A stretch of DNA of 64,000 bases from Streptomyces roseus (lineage in GTDB: Bacteria; Actinomycetota; Actinomycetes; Streptomycetales; Streptomycetaceae). The notes beneath the pieces are model-generated. The model was given only the letters and a program-made list of their open reading frames with translations. It had not been told where the DNA came from and searched no databases. This document shows, one piece after another, positions 51,702 through 60,201 of the stretch. Position 1 is the first letter of the stretch, and each line of letters starts with the position of its first letter. The stretch lies in the NCBI RefSeq assembly GCF_001044425.1, contig NZ_LFML01000018.1:1-64000 (forward strand). The letters run 5' to 3'. The translations under genes were made by a program, and so were the position numbers.

Positions 51702-52757
51702 TCAGGGCAGCCGCAGCTCGCGGTCCTCCCCGAGCGGGGCGAAGAACCGCTCCACGTCCGCGCCGGTGACCTCGGCGAGCGTGGGCGGGGACCAGCGGGG
51801 GGTGCGGTCCTTGTCGACGACCTGCGCCCGTACGCCCTCCACCAGGTCGGGTGAGCGCAGGGCGTGGCAGGAGACCCGGAACTCCTCCTCCAGCACCCGT
51901 TCCAGGGAGCCCAGTTCCCGGGCCCGGCGCAGGGCGGCCAGGGTGACCTTGAGGGAGGTCGGGGACTTCGCCAGGATCGTCTCGGCGGCCTCCTTCGCGG
52001 CCGGGTCCCCCTCGGCGAGCAGCCGTTCCACGATCTCCTCGACGGTGTCGGCGGCGTGGCAGCGGTCGATCCAGGCGCGCCACCCGGCCAGTTCACCCGG
52101 CGCGGGCGGCTGCGCGAAGCGCGGCAGGACCTGGTGCGCCGGGCCGTCGGCGAGGGCGGCGGTCAGCTCCGGCAGCCGGGCGGCGGGCACGAAGTGGTCG
52201 GCGAGGCCGCACAGCAGCGCGTCGGCGGCGCCCACGGCCGCCCCGGTCAGGGCCAGGTGGGTGCCGAGTTCACCGGGGGCGCGGGCGAGGAGGTGCGTAC
52301 CGCCCACGTCGGGGACGAAGCCGATGCCGGTCTCGGGCATGGCGACGCGGGAGCGTTCGGTGACGACGCGCACGCTGCCGTGGGCGGACAGGCCGACTCC
52401 GCCGCCCATGACGATCCCGTCCATGAGGGCCACGTACGGCTTCGGGTAGCGGGCGATCCGGGCGTTCAGCCGGTACTCGTCGCGCCAGAAGTCCTCGGAG
52501 GCCCGGCCGCCGGCCTTCGCGTCGTCGTGGATGGCCCGGATGTCCCCGCCTGCGCACAGGCCGCGCTCGCCGGCGCCGCGGATGAGGACCTGGACGATCG
52601 CGGGGTCGTGCTCCCAGGCGGCCAGGGCCTCGGTGATCCGCAGCACCATGGGGTGGGTGAGGGCGTTGAGCGCCCTGGGGCGGTTGAGGGTGATCACCCC
52701 GGTGTGCCCCTGCGTGGTGAACAGGGCCGTGTCGTCTGCGCCGTCTTCGGTCTTCAC
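51702..52757 (-). CDS. 3-hydroxyisobutyryl-CoA hydrolase-like crotonase
   Basis: A 351-residue enoyl-CoA hydratase/isomerase-family protein, longer than ordinary hydratases and matching 3-hydroxyisobutyryl-CoA hydrolase of valine breakdown. GAGERGLCAGGDIRAIHDDA is the first oxyanion segment. GIVMGGGVGLSAHGSVRVVTERSRVAMPETGIGFVPDVGGTHLL contains the second oxyanion glycines and the catalytic Glu of PETGIG. The HIBCH-type C-terminal extension (LKVTLAALRRARELGSLERVLEEEFRVS) is present. GTG at 52757 was chosen by frame; its ribosome site is weak. It diverges from the reductase gene across 27 bases. Confidence 0.92.
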   Translation of the reverse strand: MKTEDGADDTALFTTQGHTGVITLNRPRALNALTHPMVLRITEALAAWEHDPAIVQVLIRGAGERGLCAGGDIRAIHDDAKAGGRASEDFWRDEYRLNARIARYPKPYVALMDGIVMGGGVGLSAHGSVRVVTERSRVAMPETGIGFVPDVGGTHLLARAPGELGTHLALTGAAVGAADALLCGLADHFVPAARLPELTAALADGPAHQVLPRFAQPPAPGELAGWRAWIDRCHAADTVEEIVERLLAEGDPAAKEAAETILAKSPTSLKVTLAALRRARELGSLERVLEEEFRVSCHALRSPDLVEGVRAQVVDKDRTPRWSPPTLAEVTGADVERFFAPLGEDRELRLP

Positions 52758-52784
52758 ACCGGCCAGTATGTAGCGTGGTCCGGC

Positions 52785-53351
52785 ATGCGGAAGATCATTC
52801 TGATGATGTCGATGTCCCTGGACGGCTTCATGGAGGGGCCCGGCCGGGACATCTCCTGGCACATGGTCGACGACGAACTGCACCGGTTCATGAACGACGA
52901 GATCCGCCCGCTGGGCGGCTTCCTGACCGGCCGCGTCACGCACGAACTGATGGCGGAGTACTGGCCGACCGCCGATGCCGATCCGGCCTCCTCCGCGCCG
53001 GAGGCCGAGTTCGCGGGCATCTGGCGGGACATGCCGAAGTACGTGTACTCCCGCACCTTGCGCCAGGAGGATCTCGCCTGGAACTCCACGCTGGTGCGGG
53101 ACGTCGTACCGGCCGAGGTCGCGGCCCTCAAGGAGGCCCCGGGCGGTGACCTCGTCGTGGGCGGGGCCGACCTCGCCGCCGCCTTCCTGCGCCACGACCT
53201 GGTGGACGCGTACCGGCTCCTCGTGCACCCGGTGCGCATCGGCCGCGGCACACCGGTGTTCCCGCCGTTCGCCGGACCCGGGCCGCTGCGCCTGGAAGGC
53301 ACCCGCGCGTTCGGCAACGGCGTGGTCCAGCTGCGGTACGCGCGCCCCTGA
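52785..53351 (+). CDS. RibD C-terminal/dihydrofolate-reductase-like protein
   Basis: A 188-residue protein of the RibD C-terminal/DHFR fold: MRKIILMMSMSLDGFMEG at the start, GGFLTGRVTHELMAEYW, and VVGGADLAAAFLRHDLVDAYRLLVHPV with the NADPH-binding GG and the D-x-x-H-P-V end typical of the group. It probably reduces an unknown small molecule with NADPH. Its start is only 27 bases from the divergent crotonase gene. Confidence 0.88.
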   Translation: MRKIILMMSMSLDGFMEGPGRDISWHMVDDELHRFMNDEIRPLGGFLTGRVTHELMAEYWPTADADPASSAPEAEFAGIWRDMPKYVYSRTLRQEDLAWNSTLVRDVVPAEVAALKEAPGGDLVVGGADLAAAFLRHDLVDAYRLLVHPVRIGRGTPVFPPFAGPGPLRLEGTRAFGNGVVQLRYARP

Positions 53352-53358
53352 CGGGGCG
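53343..53358 (+). terminator. Short hairpin overlapping the reductase stop codon
   Basis: CGCCCC and GGGGCG enclose TGAC, so the stop codon sits in the loop. Only 6 bp with two T after it, but it lies between convergent genes. Confidence 0.4.
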
Positions 53359-53515
53359 TTCGCCGGTCTACGCCGAGAACGCCACCGCCGACACCGCCCC
53401 CGCCCCACGCGCCCGCACGTTCGCCATGGCCTTCCCGCGCACCGGCAGGGTCGGCACGACGGCGGAGATCACCGGCGCCCTCCGCGCCGACCCGGCTCGT
53501 GAGCGGGGGTGGTGC

Positions 53516-54136
53516 TCACGATGCCTCCGGGGCGGCGGCGAGGGAGTGCAGGTAGCGCATCAGCGTCATCAGGACGTCGCGGCTGGAGTCCCGCCGGCGC
53601 GCGTCACAGAAGACGAGCGGGACGGACGCGGGCAGGTCCAGGGCGGAACGCAGCTCCTCCAGGGGGTGCTCGGGCGCGTCGGGGAAGGAGTTGACGGCGA
53701 CCACGAAGGGCACCCCGCGCTCCTCCAGCCGACCGATCACGTCGAAGCTGACCTCCAGGCGGCGGGTGTCGACCAGGACCACCGCGCCGAGCGCGCCCTC
53801 GAAGAGGCCGCGCCACAGGAACCAGAACCGCTCCTGGCCGGGGGTCCCGAACAGGTAGAGCACCAGCTCTTCGTTGATGCTGATGCGGCCGAAGTCCATG
53901 GCCACGGTGGTGGAGGTCTTGCGCTCCACTCCCGCCGTGTCGTCGACGCCGACCCCGGCCTGGGTCATCGTCTCCTCGGTGGTGAGCGGCCGGATCTCGC
54001 TGACCGAGCCGACGAGGGTCGTCTTGCCGACGCCGAAGCCGCCCACGATCACCACCTTGACTGCGGCGGCGGCCGTGGCCGGCAGCGCGTCCTCGCGCCG
54101 GGGCGCGATGGCCCGCTCAGAGCTTTCGAAGTCCAT
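53516..54136 (-). CDS. cvnD: Conservon Ras-like GTPase CvnD
   Basis: A 206-residue small GTPase. The P-loop GGFGVGKTT lies at 32-40, switch II reads FGTPGQERFWFLW (97-109), and the G4 motif is AVNSFPDA rather than NKxD, as usual in this family. It ends the cvnABCD operon; with CvnA-C it is thought to form a membrane-associated signalling complex analogous to G-protein receptors. Its start lies inside the end of cvnC (20-base overlap). GAGGC precedes ATG 54136. Confidence 0.95.
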   Translation of the reverse strand: MDFESSERAIAPRREDALPATAAAAVKVVIVGGFGVGKTTLVGSVSEIRPLTTEETMTQAGVGVDDTAGVERKTSTTVAMDFGRISINEELVLYLFGTPGQERFWFLWRGLFEGALGAVVLVDTRRLEVSFDVIGRLEERGVPFVVAVNSFPDAPEHPLEELRSALDLPASVPLVFCDARRRDSSRDVLMTLMRYLHSLAAAPEAS

Positions 54137-54476
54137 CGATGACTGCCTCAATCAGTGCCAGGTCCGGGAGTTTGGCGGGGGCGACGGGTGGACGGGAGAG
54201 CACGCGGCCAGCGGCGAGCAGGTCACCGAGGAGTACGGTGACCACGCTCACCGGCAGGCCGAGGTACGCGGAGATCTCGGCCAGCGAGAGCGGCGTCTGG
54301 CACATCCGCATGATCGCCGCGTGCTCCGGCTGCATCCCGGGCTTGGGGCCCGACTTGGCGATGATCAGCGTGACGAGGTCGAGGTGGCTGGGTTCTAAAT
54401 CGCCACTGCGGCCGCCGGTGATCACGTACAGCCGCTCGGGAGTGCCGTCCTCCCAGTCCCCGCCCGGGTTGCTCAC
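54117..54476 (-). CDS. cvnC: Conservon DUF742 protein CvnC
   Basis: A 119-residue DUF742 protein: ERLYVITGGRSGDLEPSHLDLVTLI, then a winged-helix-like part LSLAEISAYLGLPVSVVTVLLGDLLAAGRV, ending in DGLRKL. No enzymatic motif is seen. GTG at 54476 overlaps the cvnB stop as GTGA. Confidence 0.95.
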   Translation of the reverse strand: MSNPGGDWEDGTPERLYVITGGRSGDLEPSHLDLVTLIIAKSGPKPGMQPEHAAIMRMCQTPLSLAEISAYLGLPVSVVTVLLGDLLAAGRVLSRPPVAPAKLPDLALIEAVIDGLRKL

Positions 54477-54880
54477 GCCGGCTGCCCGTCGCGGCGCGGC
54501 GGGCTGCTCAGGTGTTCTCCGATCCGGGCGACGAGGTCGCGCATCCGCTGGCCCATCAGTCCTGCGTCGACGCCTTCGTCGGCCAGGACGGCGAGGAAGG
54601 CGCCGGCGCCGGCCGCCATCAGGTAGAAGAAGCCGCCGTCCATCTCGATGACGACGAGCCTCATCCGCCCGCTGCTGCCCGGGAGTTCGGCGGCGACGGC
54701 GCCCGCGAGGCTCTGCAGCCCGGCGCAGGCGGCGGCGAGCCGGTCCGCGGTGTCGGTCTCCGCCCCGTACTGCGCCATGCGCAGGCCGTCGGCGGACAGG
54801 ACGATGACGTGGCGGGTCTGCGGGACGCCCTCGGCCAGGTCCTTGAGCATCCAGTCCATATTGGTCTGCTGCTGGCTCAT
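54473..54880 (-). CDS. cvnB: Conservon roadblock/LC7 protein CvnB
   Basis: A 135-residue roadblock/LC7 protein (MLKDLAEGVPQTRHVIVLSADGLRMA; LVVIEMDGGFFYLMAAG). Such proteins modulate small GTPases, here presumably CvnD. ATG at 54880 overlaps the cvnA stop as ATGA. Confidence 0.95.
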   Translation of the reverse strand: MSQQQTNMDWMLKDLAEGVPQTRHVIVLSADGLRMAQYGAETDTADRLAAACAGLQSLAGAVAAELPGSSGRMRLVVIEMDGGFFYLMAAGAGAFLAVLADEGVDAGLMGQRMRDLVARIGEHLSSPPRRDGQPA

Positions 54881-56541
54881 GGCTGTTCCCCCTTGCTCGC
54901 CGAGGCCGGCGAGGCATCCGTGTTCTGGCTTGCCGCGCCGCTGCGGGCCGCGGCGCTCTGGCTGTCCCCCGACAGGCCGCCCTGGAAGGCGGCCAGCCAC
55001 ATCCCGGGCTGGACCTCGGGCTGCGGCTGCGGCGCGGGACCGGGCGCGTGCCCCGATCCGTACGCGTACCCGCTCTCCTCGGCGTACCCGTGTCCGGCGC
55101 GGTCCGCGGCCGCCTCGGCCGCGGCCACGATCCGGTCGCCGGCGCCGGCGGTCTCGGGCGCCTCGGGTGCCGTGGCGCGCACCTTGCGGCGACGCTGCGG
55201 CAGGCCGCCCGGGGTCCGTTCGGTCACGACGGGCACCTCGTCGGGCGCGGCGGGCATCCGGGGTCCGGTGACCGGGCGGGCCGGCTCCTGCCGTACCTCC
55301 GCCGCCCCGGCCCCGGCGGTGGTCCTGGCCGCGGCGGGGGCCAGGGCGGCACGGGGGCCGGAGGCGGTGCCGATGCCGTGCGCGACGCCGGTCGCGGCGG
55401 CGGCCGTGGTGATGAGCGACTGCGGGATGACGAGCACGGCGCGTACGCCGCCGTACGCCGAAGCGCGGAGCGAGACCTGGAACTCGTACGCCTGCGCGAG
55501 CCGGCCGACCACGGCGAGGCCCAGGCGCGGGGTCTCCCCGAGGTCGGTGAGGTCGATGCCCTGCTGGGCCTGGCGGAGCATGCGCTCGGCCCGGTTGCGG
55601 GCCTCCTCGCTCATGCTCACGCCGCCGTCCTCGATCTCGACGGCGATGCCCGAGTTCACGTCGACGGCGGTCAGGTGGACCCGGGTCTGGGGCGGGGAGT
55701 AGCGGGTCGCGTTGTCCAGCAGCTCGGCGAGCGCGTGGATGAGCGGTTCGACGGCGGGGCCGACGACGGCCACCTGCGAGACGGAGTGCAGCTCCACGCG
55801 CTGGTAGTCGATGATCCGCGACATCGCGCCGCGCAGCACGCTGTACAGCGGGACGGCCTTGCTCCACTGACGGCCGGGCCGGGCCCCGCCGAGCACGGCG
55901 ATGGAGTCGGCGAGGCGGCCGATGAGGGCCGTGCCGTGGTCGAGCCGCAGCAGGTCGCCGAAGACCTTGGGGCTGCGGCCGTGCCGGTCCTCCATCTCCC
56001 GAAGTTCCTGGGCCTGTTGGTGCACGATGGCCTGGACGCGACGGGCGATGTTGACGAAGGCGCGCTGCGCCGAGTCGCGCAGGTCCTCCTCGGCGACGAC
56101 GGCGTCGAGCACCGAGCGCAGCACGGCCTGGTGGGCCGCCCTGAACTCCGGCGTCAGGCCGGGCCCGTGGATGTCGAGCTCCTCCAGGGAGGCGAGCACC
56201 TCCTCCGGGAACTCCCCCTTGCGCAGCCGCTCCACCACGTCGGGCAGCAGCTCCCGCGCGAGGCGTACGGTCTCGGCCTGCTGCCGGAGCAGGGCCGACT
56301 CCTGCGCGGCGACGACCGCCCGCAGCGAGGCGACCGCCTTGCCGCGCCGGGCGGCCTCACCGCAGGACAGGGCGACGGCCACGAAGGCGACGGCTCCCAT
56401 CCAGGCGACGGGGGTGCGGGCAGGTGCGGACACCTGCACCACCGCGATCGCCGCGACGGCGGCGGTCAGCAGGGCGGGCAGCGCCCATACGACGGGTGAG
56501 GTGGGCCCTGGACTTCCGGGCGACGATCCCACGCGAACCAT
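54877..56541 (-). CDS. cvnA: Conservon sensor histidine-kinase-like protein CvnA
   Basis: A 554-residue membrane protein. Two N-terminal membrane helices (about 18-60) with a very short external loop are followed by a helical segment (SLRAVVAAQESALLRQQAETVRLARE) and a HATPase domain with N-box HALAELLDNATRYSPP and the PRLGLAVVGRLA box. A usual phospho-accepting His box is not clear, as is typical for conservon sensors. The C-terminal 150 residues are low-complexity Ala/Pro/Gly with Tyr-Gly stretches. ATG at 56541 has GAGGG five bases upstream. First gene of cvnABCD. Confidence 0.94.
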   Translation of the reverse strand: MVRVGSSPGSPGPTSPVVWALPALLTAAVAAIAVVQVSAPARTPVAWMGAVAFVAVALSCGEAARRGKAVASLRAVVAAQESALLRQQAETVRLARELLPDVVERLRKGEFPEEVLASLEELDIHGPGLTPEFRAAHQAVLRSVLDAVVAEEDLRDSAQRAFVNIARRVQAIVHQQAQELREMEDRHGRSPKVFGDLLRLDHGTALIGRLADSIAVLGGARPGRQWSKAVPLYSVLRGAMSRIIDYQRVELHSVSQVAVVGPAVEPLIHALAELLDNATRYSPPQTRVHLTAVDVNSGIAVEIEDGGVSMSEEARNRAERMLRQAQQGIDLTDLGETPRLGLAVVGRLAQAYEFQVSLRASAYGGVRAVLVIPQSLITTAAAATGVAHGIGTASGPRAALAPAAARTTAGAGAAEVRQEPARPVTGPRMPAAPDEVPVVTERTPGGLPQRRRKVRATAPEAPETAGAGDRIVAAAEAAADRAGHGYAEESGYAYGSGHAPGPAPQPQPEVQPGMWLAAFQGGLSGDSQSAAARSGAASQNTDASPASASKGEQP

Positions 56542-56882
56542 CAGAACCCTCAAACGATCGAAAGCGAATGATCATATGACAACGGCCCGGAATCTTAGCG
56601 TCTCCCTGCACGACTCTTGACAGCAGGTCATGATCCGGACGTGGCAAGGGGGTTGATGCCTGCCGATATGGCCGAAACCCATAGCTCCCCACCCCGCGCC
56701 GAGCCACCGCGGATCCCCCTCCGGCCCAGCCCTCACGCTGCTCCGCGGCCCGGCGGACGGACCGCGCCCCCGCCGAGGGAACGGCCGGATCCCGACGCCG
56801 GGCGGGTCCGGCACACGCCGGTGACGTGCCCCGGTCGCGCGAGGACACATCAGGAGAATTCCGAGGGAACACCGGGAAACGG
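56542..56882. promoter_or_regulatory. Upstream region of the conservon
   Basis: About 340 bases between cvnA and the tRNA terminator. Leftward, TAAGAT (56592-56597) is a fair -10 element, but the -35 is unclear. A rightward open frame here has no ribosome site or protein-like composition, and I call no gene. Confidence 0.35.
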
Positions 56883-56917
56883 AAAAGGCCGCCTCTGCAT
56901 TGCTGCAAAGACGGCCT
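56883..56917 (-). terminator. Intrinsic terminator of tRNA-Pro
   Basis: Leftward, AGGCCG(T)CT(T)TGCA pairs with TGCA(G)AG(G)CGGCCT around a GCAA tetraloop (two G-U pairs) and is followed by TTTT. It lies 26 bases after the tRNA 3' end. Confidence 0.9.
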
Positions 56918-56942
56918 GAAACCTTACGACCTGCGAAAACGC

Positions 56943-57019
<77 letters not shown>

Positions 57020-57127
57020 TTGTGTCGTTGAGCTGGGGTTTCCCCCGTCCCGGCGGCACATGCAGAACATTACCCCACGTAGAGGGGTGCGCATGCACGG
57101 GTTTCCGGGCGCGGGCAGGATGGCGGG

Positions 57128-57673
57128 GTGAACGCACGGGATCGGGACGGTGAGGGGCGGGCGCGCAGCGCGCGCCCGCGGGACGGGCTGGGGCGGCCGC
57201 TGGCCTACGGGGAGCCGGGCGTGGAGCGGCAGCCCGAGGGGGTCGTGCGGACGCCCGCCGAGACGGTGGCCGAGGCGCAGCGGCTGCTGGACGCCGGGAT
57301 GCCGTTCCACGCGCACGAGGTGTTCGAGGACGCCTGGAAGTCGGGGCCCGGGGCCGAGGCCCCGCTGTGGCGGGCCCTCGCGCAGCTGGCGGTCGGGCTG
57401 ACGCACGCCGCGCGCGGGAACGCCGTCGGCGGGAGCCGCCTGCTGCTGCGCGGGGCGACGGCCCTGGCGGGCCCCGGCGCGGGCGCCGGTGGCGGGGGCC
57501 CGTACGGGATCGACGTACCGGGGCTGGTCCGCTGGGCCCGGGAGTTGGCCGGGCGGGTGGAGGCCGGCGCGGCGGTCGACGCGGCGGCGGAGGCGCCGCG
57601 GCTCTCCTCCCCGCGGGACCGGCCGGAGCGGCCGGACGAGCAGGAGCGGCCGGGCCCCGCCGGCCCCCGCTGA
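57128..57673 (+). CDS. DUF309 protein
   Basis: A 181-residue protein with the DUF309 core AQRLLDAGMPFHAHEVFEDAWK and PLWRALAQLAVGLTHAARGNAVGGSRLLLRGA. The H-x(2)-HE-x(2)-E pattern is the family signature; its role is unknown. The N- and C-terminal parts are Arg/Gly/Pro-rich and disordered. GTG at 57128 is about 20 codons before the domain; its ribosome site is modest. Convergent with the VOC gene. Confidence 0.85.
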   Translation: MNARDRDGEGRARSARPRDGLGRPLAYGEPGVERQPEGVVRTPAETVAEAQRLLDAGMPFHAHEVFEDAWKSGPGAEAPLWRALAQLAVGLTHAARGNAVGGSRLLLRGATALAGPGAGAGGGGPYGIDVPGLVRWARELAGRVEAGAAVDAAAEAPRLSSPRDRPERPDEQERPGPAGPR

Positions 57674-57686
57674 CCTTCGCCGGCGC

Positions 57687-58085
57687 CTACGCGGGTTCCA
57701 GGAGGTCCCAGCGGTTGCCGTACAGGTCCTCGAAGACCGCCACCGAGCCGTACGCCTCGTGGCGCGGCTCCTCCAGGAAGCGGACGCCCTCCGCCGTCAT
57801 CCGGGTGTGGTCCCGGGCGAAGTCGTCGGTGTACAGGAAGAACCCGACCCGCCCGCCCGTCTGGTCCCCGACCCGGGAGCGCTGGGCGTCGTCCTTGGCG
57901 AGGGCCAGCAGCAGGGCCGCCTCGGTGGCCCCGTCCGGGCGGACCACGACCCAGCGGGAGCCGTCGGGGCGCGGGGTGTCCTCGACGAGGGTGAAGCCGA
58001 GGGCGCGGGTGTAGAAGTCGATGGCCTCGTCGTAGTCGCGGACGACGAGGGCGGTGAGCGCGATGTATGCGGACATGGCACTCAT
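57687..58085 (-). CDS. VOC-family (glyoxalase-like) protein
   Basis: A 132-residue vicinal-oxygen-chelate protein: ALVVRDYDEAIDFYTRALGFTLVED, then WVVVRPDG, and the C-terminal AVFEDLYGNRWDLLEP with the Glu/Asn typical of the second metal half. It may be a glyoxalase, dioxygenase or resistance protein; no substrate can be named. ATG at 58085 overlaps the lutC stop as ATGA, so it is the fourth gene of the lut operon. Confidence 0.87.
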   Translation of the reverse strand: MSAMSAYIALTALVVRDYDEAIDFYTRALGFTLVEDTPRPDGSRWVVVRPDGATEAALLLALAKDDAQRSRVGDQTGGRVGFFLYTDDFARDHTRMTAEGVRFLEEPRHEAYGSVAVFEDLYGNRWDLLEPA

Positions 58086-58720
58086 TCTGCTGGTCCGCTC
58101 AGCAGGATCACCTCCAGGGTGCGCGGGCCGTGCACGCCCTCCACCCGGTCGAGCTCGATGTCGCTGGTGGCGGAGGGGCCGGAGATCCAGGTCAGCGGCC
58201 TTCTCGGATCCAGCAGGGGCAGGGCCTGCGGGACGGAGTCCACCACCTGCTCCGGGACCCGGACCACGCAGACGTGGTGGTCGGGGATCAGGGTGATGCG
58301 GCGCCGGCCCTGGCCGGGGCCGCCGTCGAGGACGATCGTGCCGGTTTCGGCGATCGCCAGGGCGCAGCCGGTCACCACGCTGTCCACCGCGTCCAGTTCG
58401 TACGGATTCGCCCCCGGCCGGTCCTCGACACGGGTGACCGCCGTCGCCGCGAGCCACCGCGGGGGCAGGCCGGAGGGGACGAGGACCGTACGGGCGCCGC
58501 GCTCGGCCAGCAGCCGGGCGAGGAGCGGGGCGATCCCGTCGCCGTCGGCGCGGTGGACCCGCGCGCGGTACTCCGCGAGGTGGGCGGCCAGGAGGTCCGC
58601 CGTCTCGGCCGGCGTACGGACGCCGTGGACGCGGAGGTAGTCCCGGGGGACGGCCGGGTCGGGGCCGCCGTCGGCCACCGCCCGGCGGATCCGGCCCAGG
58701 ATGCGGTCCCTGCTGCTCAT
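58082..58720 (-). CDS. lutC: LutC-type lactate utilisation protein
   Basis: A 212-residue LUD-domain protein, third in lutABC: VTGCALAIAETGTIVLDGGPGQGRRRITLIPDHHVCVVRVPEQVVDSVPQAL holds the conserved AIAETGT and PD-H-x-C segments. LutABC oxidises L-lactate to pyruvate with iron-sulfur clusters. ATG at 58720 overlaps the lutB stop (ATGA). Confidence 0.93.
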   Translation of the reverse strand: MSSRDRILGRIRRAVADGGPDPAVPRDYLRVHGVRTPAETADLLAAHLAEYRARVHRADGDGIAPLLARLLAERGARTVLVPSGLPPRWLAATAVTRVEDRPGANPYELDAVDSVVTGCALAIAETGTIVLDGGPGQGRRRITLIPDHHVCVVRVPEQVVDSVPQALPLLDPRRPLTWISGPSATSDIELDRVEGVHGPRTLEVILLSGPAE

Positions 58721-60201
58721 GCCCGCTCCCCCCGCTCCCGCGCCCACCAGGTGCGGAACGACTCCGCCGGCAGCTGTGGCAGCTCCCTGCCGTCCGTCCA
58801 CGCCCGTCCGGGGCCCGGCAGCCGGCGCGGCCGCAGCCGCCGGGCCCGGGCCAGCAGCCGCTCCCCGGCGCGCAGCGCGCCGGGGCGGTCCAGGAGCAGC
58901 CGGGCGGCCCGCATCGCGGCCCGTTCGGCGGTGTGGCCCCGCGCCGGGCGGATCCGTACGCGGACGCCCCCGAGGGTCACCGGGCCGCCCTGGGCCACCC
59001 GTTCGCGCAGGTGGACCAGGATCTCCGGGATGTCGATGGCGACCGGGCAGACCTCGTAGCAGGCTCCGCACAGGGTGGAGGCGTACGGCAGCGAGGCGTC
59101 GATCGCGCTGCCGGTGCCCCGCAGTTGGGGGCTGAGGACGGCGCCGATCGGCCCCGGGTAGACCGAGCCGTACGCGTGGCCGCCGGCGCGCTCGTACACC
59201 GGGCAGACGTTCAGGCAGGCGGAGCAGCGGATGCAGCGCAGGGCCTGGCGGCCCACCTCGTCGGCGAGGGTGTCGGTGCGGCCGTTGTCGAGGAGGACGA
59301 GGTGGAAGGCGGAGGGGCCGTCGCCGTCCGCCCCTCGCGAAGGACCGAGCCCGGTCCACATCGTCGTGTACGGGTTCATCCGCTCGGCCGTGGAGGAGCG
59401 CGGCAGCGTCTGGAGGAAGATCTCCAGGTCGCGGAAGGTCGGCACCACCTTCTCGATGCCCACCACCGAGATCAGGGTCTCGGGGAGCGTCAGGCACATG
59501 CGGCCGTTGCCCTCCGACTCGAAGACGACCATCGTGCCCGTCTCGGCGACCATGAAGTTGGCGCCGGAGATCCCGACCTTGGCGCGCAGGAACTTCTCCC
59601 GCAGGTGGAGTCGGGCGGCCTCGGCGAGCTCGCGCGGGTCGTCGCCGAGGCCCTCGGGCGCGGGGCGGCCCCAGCGGCCCATCTCGGCCGTGAAGACGTC
59701 CCGGATCTCGGCCCGGTTGCGGTGGATGGCCGGGACGAGGATGTGTGAGGGCCGGTCGTGGCCGAGCTGGACGATGAGCTCGGCCAGGTCGGTCTCGTAC
59801 GCGGCGATCCCGGCCGCTTCGAGGGCCTCGTTGAGGCCGATCTCCTGGGTCGCCATGGACTTGACCTTGACCACCTCCCGGTGGCCGGTCGCCAGCACCA
59901 GCCCGGTCACGATCCGGTTGGCCTCGTCCGCGTCGGCCGCCCAGTGGACGGTGCCGCCCGCGGCCGTGACCGCCTCCTCCAGTTGGACGAGGTGGCGGTC
60001 GAGGTGGCGCAGGGCGTGGTCCTTGACGGCTTTGCCCGCGGCGCGCAGCCGCTCCCAGTCCGCCAGCTCGGCGACGGCCCGGGCCCGTTTGTCGCGGATG
60101 GTGTGGGTGGCGTGCCGGAGGTTGGCGCGCAGCACCGGGTCCCGCACGGCCTCCCGGGCCGCGTCCGGAAAGGCCGGCATGCCCATGAACGTGCCGCTCA
60201 C
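58717..60201 (-). CDS. lutB: LutB-type iron-sulfur lactate oxidation protein
   Basis: A 494-residue protein. A LUD domain (VVKVKSMATQEIGLNEALEAAG, GANFMVAETGTMVVFESEGN) precedes two 4Fe-4S motifs, CIRCSACLNVCPVY and CGACYEVCPVAI, and a basic C-terminal region. It passes electrons from lactate oxidation, probably to the quinone pool. GTG at 60201 is used because it overlaps the lutA stop as GTGA; ATG six codons on is possible. Confidence 0.94.
   Translation of the reverse strand: MSGTFMGMPAFPDAAREAVRDPVLRANLRHATHTIRDKRARAVAELADWERLRAAGKAVKDHALRHLDRHLVQLEEAVTAAGGTVHWAADADEANRIVTGLVLATGHREVVKVKSMATQEIGLNEALEAAGIAAYETDLAELIVQLGHDRPSHILVPAIHRNRAEIRDVFTAEMGRWGRPAPEGLGDDPRELAEAARLHLREKFLRAKVGISGANFMVAETGTMVVFESEGNGRMCLTLPETLISVVGIEKVVPTFRDLEIFLQTLPRSSTAERMNPYTTMWTGLGPSRGADGDGPSAFHLVLLDNGRTDTLADEVGRQALRCIRCSACLNVCPVYERAGGHAYGSVYPGPIGAVLSPQLRGTGSAIDASLPYASTLCGACYEVCPVAIDIPEILVHLRERVAQGGPVTLGGVRVRIRPARGHTAERAAMRAARLLLDRPGALRAGERLLARARRLRPRRLPGPGRAWTDGRELPQLPAESFRTWWARERGERA

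Noticed and set aside
53365..53510. Open frame between the reductase and cvnD (TFAMAFPRTGRVGTTAE)
   Set aside because: Could be a gene remnant, but no family is recognised and it has no end or start consistent with a gene.
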